A DNA stretch of 17,283 bases from an uncultured Desulfuromonadales bacterium (GTDB lineage Bacteria > Desulfobacterota > Desulfuromonadia > Desulfuromonadales > Geopsychrobacteraceae). The notes beneath the pieces were generated by a model that was not told the origin of the DNA, did no database searches, and worked only from the letters and a program-made list of their open reading frames with translations. Positions within the stretch are counted from its first letter, which is position 1. Each line of letters begins with the position of its first letter. The stretch lies in assembly GCA_945787295.1 (NCBI GenBank), contig CALZHQ010000062.1:1-17283 (forward strand), in the 5' to 3' direction. The position numbers and the translations under genes are program-made. Positions 6,883-12,684 of this stretch are shown one piece after another.

Positions 6883-8538
6883 ATGCAGCTGAAACTGGCA
6901 TCTAAATATACCGCGATTTCCTGTACCGCCCTGCTGATCATCATGTTCACCTTCGCCTTTTTTCACGTCAATACATTGCGCGAAAGTTTTTTTGATGAGG
7001 CGATGTACGAGGCGGACACTCTCAGTGAGATGATCCTGCACAACTCCTATTACCTGATGCTGGAAGATGATCGGGTCCGTTTGCAGCAGATGATCGATGA
7101 GGTCGGAACCATGGACCGGATCAAGCAGATCAGGGTGCTGGGACGGGAAGGGGTGGTCAATTTTTCCACCGATAAAAGCGAAATCGGCACGGCCTTGAGC
7201 GACAGCGATGAGGGTTGCTCATTCTGCCATGCCGGCAAAGACACCGCATTGCTTGACGCGCCGGTGGAAACCCGTAGCCGCACCTTTACCGATGCCTACG
7301 GTAAAGATTATCTGGGAATGACGCGGGCGATCTACAATGAGGAAAGTTGTTATACCGCGGAATGTCATTTCCATTCCGAGGCGGAAAAAAAACTTGGCAT
7401 TCTCGATGTTGTGGTGTCGTTGGAGAAGATGCAGGCGGTGACCTTTAATCATCATGCCGATGTGTTTATCTCGACGGCGCTGATGCTGGTGTTGTTGTCG
7501 ATCTGTCAATTTGTCTTTACCCAGAAATATGTCTGTAACCCGGTCAACCGACTGGTGCGACATACCAAGTGCCTGGCCCGTGGCGAACTGGACGCACGGG
7601 TGGATAATGTAGCCACCGACGAGTTCGGCGAGCTGGGCGAGGCGTTCAACACCATGGCCAGCAATCTGGCGCAGGCCCAGTTGGAGCTGCGGGAATGGGG
7701 GAGTACGCTGGAGCAAAAGGTTGACCAGCGGACCAAGGAAATTCAGGAAATGCAGACCCAGCTGGTTCAGTCAGCCAAACTGGCTTCGATGGGCGAGCTG
7801 GTGGCCGGGATTGCTCATGAAATTAATAACCCTCTCGGGGGTATTCTGATGTTCTCCTCCCTGGCAGCAAAAAATCCTGATCTGCCCCCGCAGGTCAAGG
7901 AAAATCTCGAGGTTGTTATCTCAGAGACCAGACGCTGTGCCAAGATCGTTCGCGGGCTACTCGATTTCTCGCGGGAATCGATCCCGGAAAAGAGACTCGA
8001 TTCGATCAATCGAATTATCAAGCAGACCTTGCGACTGGTTTCACAACAGACCCTGTTTCAGGATATCGAGGTCACGTGTCAGTATGATGAGGAGCTGCCC
8101 GACCTCTATCTGGATCCGGATCAGTTTCAGCAGGTGTTCTTCAACATGTTCATCAATGCCGCCCAGGCGATGAACGATATTGGTGGGACCTTGTCGATTC
8201 ACACCGAGTTGATTGAGAATGCTTCGATTGTGGACGTTTCGATTGTGGAGGTGCGGATTCGGGATAATGGTTCCGGGATTCACAAAGAAGATTTGGACAA
8301 GGTTTTCGATCCCTTCTTTTCGACCAAGATTAAAAAAGGTTTCGGCCTCGGTTTGTCGATATCCTACGGCATTGTCCAGAACCATGGAGGCAGAATTAGT
8401 GTCCAGAGCAAGGTTGGTCAGGGCACGGAATTTAGCATTCTGTTGCCGGCCACAGAAGGGTTTTCGCTGGTTGCAGGGGGGGCGGACAGCTTATCTGTGG
8501 ATGAAGGGATCGATCTGGCTGGAGGTGCCGCGGTTTAG
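6883..8538 (+). CDS. Membrane histidine kinase with periplasmic c-haem motifs
   Basis: A 551-residue sensor kinase. Order: TM1 (about 10-29); periplasmic domain (about 30-190); TM2 (about 192-214); HAMP (about 215-265); coiled coil; HisKA with His312 in AHEINNP; HATPase with the N box around Asn421-Asn425, DNGSGI (461-466), FDPFFSTK (475-482) and GFGLGLS (486-492). The periplasmic part contains CSFCH (112-116), a standard c-haem site, and CYTAECHFH (156-164), a CX4CH variant known from some c3-type cytochromes. This suggests one or two covalent haems sensing redox or a haem ligand. GGAGG (6873-6877) sits five bases before ATG 6883. The gene converges on the NtrC-type regulator with a 4-base overlap; together they form a likely two-component system. 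The C-terminal tail of about 27 residues is low-complexity. A 15-base tandem repeat occurs at 8223-8249. Confidence 0.93.
   Translation: MQLKLASKYTAISCTALLIIMFTFAFFHVNTLRESFFDEAMYEADTLSEMILHNSYYLMLEDDRVRLQQMIDEVGTMDRIKQIRVLGREGVVNFSTDKSEIGTALSDSDEGCSFCHAGKDTALLDAPVETRSRTFTDAYGKDYLGMTRAIYNEESCYTAECHFHSEAEKKLGILDVVVSLEKMQAVTFNHHADVFISTALMLVLLSICQFVFTQKYVCNPVNRLVRHTKCLARGELDARVDNVATDEFGELGEAFNTMASNLAQAQLELREWGSTLEQKVDQRTKEIQEMQTQLVQSAKLASMGELVAGIAHEINNPLGGILMFSSLAAKNPDLPPQVKENLEVVISETRRCAKIVRGLLDFSRESIPEKRLDSINRIIKQTLRLVSQQTLFQDIEVTCQYDEELPDLYLDPDQFQQVFFNMFINAAQAMNDIGGTLSIHTELIENASIVDVSIVEVRIRDNGSGIHKEDLDKVFDPFFSTKIKKGFGLGLSISYGIVQNHGGRISVQSKVGQGTEFSILLPATEGFSLVAGGADSLSVDEGIDLAGGAAV
8223..8249 (+). 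repeat. Short tandem repeat inside the kinase gene
   Basis: TTCGATTGTGGA occurs at 8223-8234 and again at 8238-8249, a period of 15 bases. It gives the duplicated peptide SIVDVSIVEV in the ATPase domain just before DNGSGI and keeps the frame. Confidence 0.7.
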
Positions 8539-9956
8539 CTGGCATTATGGTTCTTGATAGAGACCCCCAGTTTTTTCAGCATGGCTTGAAAGTTAGGCCG
8601 CAGCATGCCGGTTTCCTCTGCCGCCTTGGTGACGTTCCAGTTGTTGCGTTCCAGAGCCGCGTAAACGAAGGCTTTTTCGACCGGCTCGACCGCTCGTTCG
8701 CGGGCCAGGCGCTTGTTTTCTTTAAGCTCTTCAGTGTTTAACGGAATGGCTATCTCGTCCAGGGACTCCTCGTCGTCCGATGGTAGTTCCAGATCTTCCC
8801 GACCGATCTGCTCCCCTTGCGCTAGCACGACCGCTCTTTCGATAATATTTTCTAGTTCACGAACATTCCCCGGGAAATTATAGCCTTCCAGGGCGATCCG
8901 TGCTTCCGGAGCCAGCCCTTTGATCTCTTTACCGATCTCTTCGGCGAACTTTCTCATAAAGTAGTTGATCAGCAAGGAGGTATCCCCTTGCCGGTCGCGC
9001 AAAGGTGGTAAGTCAACCGGGATGATATTCAGGCGGAAATAGAGGTCATCCCGAAAGGTTCCGGCCTCGACCATATCCTCGAGACCCTTATTGGTTGCGG
9101 CGATCAGACGGATATCGATCGGAGCGGCCTTGGTGCCGCCGATCGGGGTGACCTCGCGTTGTTGCAGGACGCGCAACAGTTTTGCCTGGGTGGTCAAGCT
9201 GATATTGGAAATCTCGTCGAGAAACAGGGTGCCACCGCTGGCCACCGAGAAGAGTCCGGGTTTGGTCTGGGTCGCACCGGTAAAGGACCCTTTGACGTGA
9301 CCGAACAGTTCGCTTTCAAGCAGGTTCTCCGGCAAGGAATTGCAATCAACGGCAACAAACGGTTGATCCTTTCGGTGGCTGTGATTGTGGATCGCGCGTG
9401 CCGCAAGTTCTTTACCGGTGCCGCTTTCGCCGGTGATTAAAACGGTACTGTTGGTCGGGGCGACCTGTTGGATCCGCTGATAAACTTTTTGCATCTGGAT
9501 GCTGCGGCCAACAAAGGGTGCGCAGACCTGCTCATCAAGGATTTCATCTTCATCAGATAAAGATTCCAGCGAAAGGGTTCTTTGGCGAAGCGCGGAATTG
9601 ATCTTTTCGGAAATCTGTTCCGGTAAAAACGGTTTGGTCAGATAGTCGAAGGCGCCGTTTTTCATCGCTTCGACAGCAGAGTCAACGGTCGCATAGCCGG
9701 TGATGATGATGACCGGAACATCGGGTTGTAGTACGCGGATTGCTTTAAGGACTTCTATGCCGTGCATGCCTGGCATTTTCAGGTCGGTCACGACAACCTG
9801 GAAGTTGTCTTTCTGGAGTTTGCTCAAGCCGGTTTTACCGTTGGAGGCGAGTTCTACCTGGTAGCCTTCAAGGCACATCGTTTGTTTAATTCCTTCACGA
9901 ATGACAGCTTCATCATCAATGATCAGGATTCGATCGTTCGTCTTGGTCTCATCCAT
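8535..9956 (-). CDS. NtrC-family sigma-54-dependent response regulator
   Basis: A 473-residue full-length NtrC-type activator. The receiver (1-125) has Asp14/Asp15, phospho-acceptor Asp58, Thr86 and Lys108. The AAA+ domain has Walker A GESGTGKE (176-183), the sigma-54 contact loop as GSFTGA (223-228; Ser in place of the usual Ala) and Walker B GGTLFLDE (241-248). The C-terminal Fis-like helix-turn-helix (NVTKAAEETGMLRPNFQ) binds enhancer DNA. Its stop overlaps the kinase stop by four bases on the opposite strand, and it points away from the redox operon whose sigma-54 promoter lies at 10821-10836; it is the obvious candidate activator of that promoter. The ribosome site (GAGGGG) is about 13 bases from ATG 9956, longer than usual, but no better start precedes the receiver domain. 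Confidence 0.95.
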   Translation of the reverse strand: MDETKTNDRILIIDDEAVIREGIKQTMCLEGYQVELASNGKTGLSKLQKDNFQVVVTDLKMPGMHGIEVLKAIRVLQPDVPVIIITGYATVDSAVEAMKNGAFDYLTKPFLPEQISEKINSALRQRTLSLESLSDEDEILDEQVCAPFVGRSIQMQKVYQRIQQVAPTNSTVLITGESGTGKELAARAIHNHSHRKDQPFVAVDCNSLPENLLESELFGHVKGSFTGATQTKPGLFSVASGGTLFLDEISNISLTTQAKLLRVLQQREVTPIGGTKAAPIDIRLIAATNKGLEDMVEAGTFRDDLYFRLNIIPVDLPPLRDRQGDTSLLINYFMRKFAEEIGKEIKGLAPEARIALEGYNFPGNVRELENIIERAVVLAQGEQIGREDLELPSDDEESLDEIAIPLNTEELKENKRLARERAVEPVEKAFVYAALERNNWNVTKAAEETGMLRPNFQAMLKKLGVSIKNHNAS

Positions 9957-10090
9957 AGCTGTTGTTTTGCCCCTCTTGTCTCACTCAGACAGCATTGTCA
10001 GTTATAGGCCGGATGCAATGACTGAGATGCTCCAGAATTTGTGAACCTAAACAACAAAAAAGTATGATATCTGCATAATATATCGCATAA

Positions 10091-10119
10091 ATGATAATTT
10101 TAGCAGGGTTTTGAGTCAA
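10091..10119 (-). promoter_or_regulatory. Sigma-70-type promoter of the response regulator
   Basis: On the minus strand TTGACT (10119-10114) and TATCAT (10096-10091) are each five-of-six matches to consensus and exactly 17 bases apart. The start would be near 10084, leaving a leader of about 128 bases before ATG 9956. The regulator thus appears to be transcribed separately from the sigma-54 operon. Confidence 0.65.
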
Positions 10120-10552
10120 GCGCTAAGTTCATAAAGGGAGTGGAGATTGTTTTCGATAATATTTTGAGTACCACTTCGGATCTTAGTACATTGGAAGCCA
10201 ATAACTCTTGTCTCGAAAGGGAGTATATTTCTTTATAGATAACCTGATAGGTTTTAATCAGCGGTGATTACAACTAATCAAGCTCCTCTTTTTTTATTCG
10301 GAAGTACGAATGTATATAATTCTCATACAGGCCGATCTGGGTGTGGACAAAGTAACATTCTGTTTTTGCATGCCCATTTCTTCTTGGTGGTTGTGTGCTC
10401 CGCGGCCCAACGCCTCCCTCCGCAGAAGTTCCCTTAACACCTTGCATTATAGTTCTTTTCAGCGGCTACATTTTGTCTGCGAGTTGGTTGTCAGCAGCCC
10501 GTATTGATTGTTTCTCAACAAAGAGCGCTGCTTAATCGTGTGCAACTGCCTG

Positions 10553-10571
10553 GCAGGTCGCATAGACCTGC
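10553..10571. promoter_or_regulatory. Candidate enhancer (activator) site, inverted repeat
   Basis: GCAGGTC (10553-10559) and GACCTGC (10565-10571) are a perfect 7-bp inverted repeat with a 5-base spacer, the geometry expected for a dimeric Fis-type helix-turn-helix regulator. It lies about 260 bases upstream of the -24 element, within the range of NtrC-type enhancers. Binding is inferred, not shown. Confidence 0.4.
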
Positions 10572-10703
10572 AACGCTCAAATATACAGATAATATTCAGC
10601 GCACATATATTTTGTTCTAACGGGCAGATAGCAGGAAACAGACAGATTTTCAGTAGGTTAGCTTGTTTTATCCGGTTCCGGGTGGTGCCTCTGCGATTCC
10701 TGC

Positions 10704-10724
10704 CTGTATGTCGATTGTATACAG
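10704..10724. promoter_or_regulatory. Second candidate enhancer site, inverted repeat
   Basis: CTGTAT (10704-10709) and ATACAG (10719-10724) form a 6-bp inverted repeat with a 9-base spacer about 100 bases upstream of the sigma-54 promoter. Its sequence differs from the repeat at 10553-10571, so at most one of them may be the regulator's true site. Confidence 0.28.
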
Positions 10725-10820
10725 TTTTGCCTTCCCAATTATTCATGCAGCAGTAGCAAATAAAAAATAGCTTAATAATTACAGGCAATTGAGACTTATT
10801 TATTGGTGTCCCTGATTTTC

Positions 10821-10836
10821 TGGCACGTCTGCTGCT
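10821..10836 (+). promoter_or_regulatory. Sigma-54 (-24/-12) promoter of the redox operon
   Basis: TGGCACGTCTGCTGCT matches the consensus TGGCAC-N5-TTGCW at all but one defined position, with the essential GG (10822-10823) and GC (10834-10835) exactly ten bases apart. Transcription would start near 10846, about 43 bases before ATG 10889. CTGCTT/AAGCAG (10832-10851) forms a small palindrome over the -12 element and start site. Confidence 0.8.
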
Positions 10837-10861
10837 TTTATTGAGAAGCAGGAACGCCAAT

Positions 10862-10876
10862 AACGAATTTTTCGTT
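10862..10876 (+). repeat. Leader hairpin next to the first ribosome site
   Basis: AACGAA (10862-10867) and TTCGTT (10871-10876) pair around a three-base loop. The hairpin ends exactly where the Shine-Dalgarno GGGGAGG (10877-10883) begins. It could stabilise the mRNA 5' end or tune initiation; no T run makes it a terminator. Confidence 0.4.
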
Positions 10877-10888
10877 GGGGAGGTCATC

Positions 10889-11116
10889 ATGAAAAGCATT
10901 ATCCGCAATACCTTGATTATCCTGTCGAGTTTTTCTTCATCTGCATACGCTGCTGCGGAAGCCAGTAGCGAAGGGGGAAGTTTTCTGCTGACCCTGTTTA
11001 TCGGTTTCTTTGCTCTGATCATCGTTTTCCAACTGGTTCCGGCAGTCATCCTGTTTGTCGGTATGTTGAAAGGTCTTTTTGTTCGCGACGCCAATGCAGA
11101 AAAGCATCTGAACTGA
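10889..11116 (+). CDS. Small signal-peptide/TM protein 1 of the redox operon
   Basis: A 75-residue protein I do not recognise as a named family. It has a hydrophobic signal-like N-terminus ending SSSAYAAAEAS (cleavage likely after AYA), a Ser/Gly linker, and one long membrane segment LLTLFIGFFALIIVFQLVPA followed by a short positive tail. The segment aligns with that of the small protein at 11578-11823 (shared pattern LLF/VGF-AL-VV-QL-PA...GM-K), so the two are paralogues. ATG 10889 is preferred over an in-frame ATG at 10841 because GGGGAGG lies five bases before it and the 10841 codon lies upstream of the predicted transcription start. It is the first gene after the sigma-54 promoter. A structural or assembly role in the oxidoreductase complex is inferred from context only. 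Confidence 0.78.
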   Translation: MKSIIRNTLIILSSFSSSAYAAAEASSEGGSFLLTLFIGFFALIIVFQLVPAVILFVGMLKGLFVRDANAEKHLN

Positions 11117-11139
11117 TTTCTGAATAAGAGCTGGTTGTT

Positions 11140-11823
11140 ATGAGCAGAAAGGGTGGCGTTATGCAAGGTCTGCTGATTGCAAATGAAGATCGCGACTCGC
11201 GGGATCGTTTAGCTGGGCTGTTTGGCGAAGATGATATTCATGTCGAGGCCACCGATTCGGTTGTCAACGGCTTGGAGGGAATTCTCAACAAGACGATTCA
11301 GGTCGTGGTGCTGGGGGGGAACTTCGATGAGACGCATGTCGCAAAATTGGTTCCGCTGCTGAAAAAATGTAACCGGTACCTGTCGATCATTCTGATATCG
11401 GATGAAATATCGATCAATCTACTGCGTCGGATCCGCAAAGAGGGGATCTTTTACCACGCTTTAAAGCCGGCCGGTGATGAAGGTCGGGAAGAGATACGTC
11501 AAGCGGTTCATTGTGCCTTCAGAAATTATCATGCGCGCAGAAATGAGCCCCAAATTACTCAATCGAAGGAGGTTTCCATGCATCGAGTCAAAACAATTCT
11601 GACATCATTGTCGCTTGTGCTGATGGCAGTTGCGCCGGCCATGGCAGCGGATACGAGCAAAGTTTACAACAGCGGGATCCTGGTGCTGTTGTTTGTCGGC
11701 TTCTGTGCCCTGCTGGTGGTGGCCCAACTGTTGCCGGCCATCATGAACCTGTTCGGCATGACCAAGGATGCGGCGAAAAAGAGCGCATCGAACTACAAAG
11801 CCGCTGCAGCCAAAAAACATTAA
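11140..11823 (+). CDS. Degenerate receiver domain continuous with a C-terminal small membrane protein
   Basis: The open frame encodes 227 residues in two unlike parts. Residues about 8-130 look like a response-regulator receiver: LLIANEDRD replaces the acidic pocket strand, IILISDE the Thr/Ser strand (Ser87) and HALKP the conserved Lys (Lys109). The phospho-Asp strand, however, reads VVVLGGNFDE, with Gly59 where Asp is expected. Residues 147-227 are a signal-peptide/TM protein that has its own strong ribosome site and probably its own start (see 11578). No stop codon separates the parts. ATG 11140 has a weak ribosome site; ATG 11161 (residue 8), preceded by GGGTGG, is a good alternative. If made as a fusion, the receiver would be tethered to the inner membrane. 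The phosphate-independent receiver suggests a regulatory or scaffolding role, unproven. Confidence 0.65.
   Translation: MSRKGGVMQGLLIANEDRDSRDRLAGLFGEDDIHVEATDSVVNGLEGILNKTIQVVVLGGNFDETHVAKLVPLLKKCNRYLSIILISDEISINLLRRIRKEGIFYHALKPAGDEGREEIRQAVHCAFRNYHARRNEPQITQSKEVSMHRVKTILTSLSLVLMAVAPAMAADTSKVYNSGILVLLFVGFCALLVVAQLLPAIMNLFGMTKDAAKKSASNYKAAAAKKH
11578..11823 (+). CDS. Nested in-frame small membrane protein 2
   Basis: ATG 11578 is preceded by AAGGAGG (11566-11572) with a five-base gap, the best ribosome site in this part of the operon, although the codon is in frame within the longer receiver reading frame. The 81-residue product has a Sec signal peptide (cleavage likely after APAMAA), one membrane segment GILVLLFVGFCALLVVAQLL followed by PAIMNLFGM, and a Lys/Ala-rich tail ending AAAAKKH. 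It is paralogous to the 75-residue protein at 10889-11116, which is a stand-alone gene; this supports independent synthesis here too. A signal peptide makes little sense in the middle of a fusion. Function unknown; it probably sits with the membrane subunits of the oxidoreductase. Confidence 0.68.
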   Translation: MHRVKTILTSLSLVLMAVAPAMAADTSKVYNSGILVLLFVGFCALLVVAQLLPAIMNLFGMTKDAAKKSASNYKAAAAKKH

Positions 11824-11849
11824 CTCTATAACTGATAAAAGGTGCTGAG

Positions 11850-12002
11850 ATGATTGAACTATTTAACAGTATTGGCAGTGTGACAGAGGTATTCACCCTG
11901 GTCGATTATTACACTTACATCAAAGGTGTCGAGTACCTGATTTGCGTGGCTTTCTTCTGCACATTCCCGATGTTTTATCGCTATATCCACGGCGGGAAAT
12001 AG
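11850..12002 (+). CDS. 50-residue single-TM peptide
   Basis: A 50-codon frame, ATG 11850 to TAG 12000-12002, lies between the small membrane protein and the cytochrome. It begins MIELFNSIGSVTEVF, has one hydrophobic segment (about residues 27-42, YLICVAFFCTFPMF) and ends in a positive, cytoplasm-like RYIHGGK. An AAAAGG with the usual spacing range precedes the start. Codon use resembles the flanking genes. No signal peptide is seen, so an N-out or N-in single-pass orientation is open. Small membrane peptides of this sort occur as accessory subunits of respiratory complexes; that role is inferred from position. It has no relative that I recognise. Confidence 0.65.
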   Translation: MIELFNSIGSVTEVFTLVDYYTYIKGVEYLICVAFFCTFPMFYRYIHGGK

Positions 12003-12050
12003 TCCGGGCGCGCACGATCAGGATCGCTGATTAGTCCCAATTATTTATTC

Positions 12051-12096
12051 TCAGGCTGTCGCCATCCCAGGAACAAGCGGCAGATCGACAGCCTGA
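12051..12096 (+). repeat. Stem-loop before the cytochrome gene
   Basis: TCAGGCTGTCG (12051-12061) and CGACAGCCTGA (12086-12096) are perfect 11-bp inverted copies with a 24-base loop. Only TTTG follows, so it is a weak terminator at best. It ends seven bases before the AAGGAG of the cytochrome and may set relative expression or mRNA processing between the small-protein genes and the core subunits. Confidence 0.65.
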
Positions 12097-12119
12097 TTTG
12101 ACAAGGAGATGTGAGTGCT

Positions 12120-12644
12120 ATGTTTGTTGCGTCACAGTGGCACATAAAGGGTTTGTTGCTTTTATTGCTGAGTTTGTTGCTGTCCATGAGCGCCTATGCC
12201 ATGGATGCGCCTGAAAGCGTAACGATCGATGCCCTGGCCAAATACTACGAGCCGGTGGAATTCGATCACGAAATGCATGTCGATGTTTCAGAAGACTGTT
12301 CTGTCTGTCATCACCACACCACGGGAACCGGGACCACCGACCTCTACTGCTCCAAGTGCCACAGCGAGTACAAAGAGCTGGTCCAGGTTGCCTGTCAGGA
12401 TTGCCATTCTGCAAAGCCGTTCTCGGCCGAAGAGATCAATCGTCAGAGTCAGCAGGATCTTTTCCATGTCGATATGAACGGTCTGGTTGGTGCCTACCAC
12501 CAGAACTGTCTTGGCTGTCACCAGGAGGTTGATGGGCCGACCGGGTGTGAAGATTGTCACGCCAGAACCGAGGCGGGGGATGAGTTTTATCATTCAGGCA
12601 ACTTTGCTCCGGCAAAACCCGAGCATGCCGCCGCTGGTCATTGA
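12120..12644 (+). CDS. Periplasmic pentahaem cytochrome c (c3/c7-like)
   Basis: A 174-residue exported cytochrome. A signal peptide (about residues 8-27, ending MSAYA) precedes five c-haem motifs: CSVCH (60-64), CSKCH (77-81), CQDCH (92-96), CLGCH (130-134) and CEDCH (143-147). Extra histidines, FDHEMH before the first motif and HHH after it, can serve as distal ligands as in class III cytochromes. It would take electrons from the membrane and Fe-S subunits encoded next. ATG 12120 is chosen; an in-frame GTG at 12111 is only two bases from AAGGAG (12103-12108), too close, while ATG 12120 is eleven bases away, rather far. The gene order cytochrome, Fe-S, NrfD matches CbcSTU-like menaquinol oxidoreductases of Geobacter, from memory. 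Confidence 0.92.
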   Translation: MFVASQWHIKGLLLLLLSLLLSMSAYAMDAPESVTIDALAKYYEPVEFDHEMHVDVSEDCSVCHHHTTGTGTTDLYCSKCHSEYKELVQVACQDCHSAKPFSAEEINRQSQQDLFHVDMNGLVGAYHQNCLGCHQEVDGPTGCEDCHARTEAGDEFYHSGNFAPAKPEHAAAGH

Positions 12645-12684
12645 TTCGATTTGATGTTGAGCAATTCAGCAAGGAGATATCGTC

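Larger units (their letters stand above)
9957..10888. other. Long AT-rich regulatory intergenic region
   Basis: This 932-base gap between the divergently transcribed regulator and redox operon is visibly AT-richer than the flanks. It holds the regulator's sigma-70 promoter (10091-10119), two inverted repeats that could bind the activator (10553-10571 and 10704-10724), a sigma-54 promoter (10821-10836) and a hairpin beside the first ribosome site (10862-10876). Short open frames here lack ribosome sites and recognisable products. The stretch from about 10120 to 10550 has no feature that I can name. Confidence 0.6.

Noticed and set aside
9960..9975. Minus-strand GGGCAAAACAACAGCT as a sigma-54 promoter for the regulator
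   Set aside because: The predicted transcription start would fall inside the coding sequence, and a better sigma-70 promoter lies upstream.
10508..10756. 82-codon plus-strand open frame in the long intergenic region
   Set aside because: No ribosome site, unusual residue composition, and it covers the candidate enhancer sites.
10459..11166. 235-codon open frame on the minus strand opposite the first small membrane protein
   Set aside because: Composition is basic and low in recognisable domains, there is no clear ribosome site, and it lies opposite a supported gene and its promoter.
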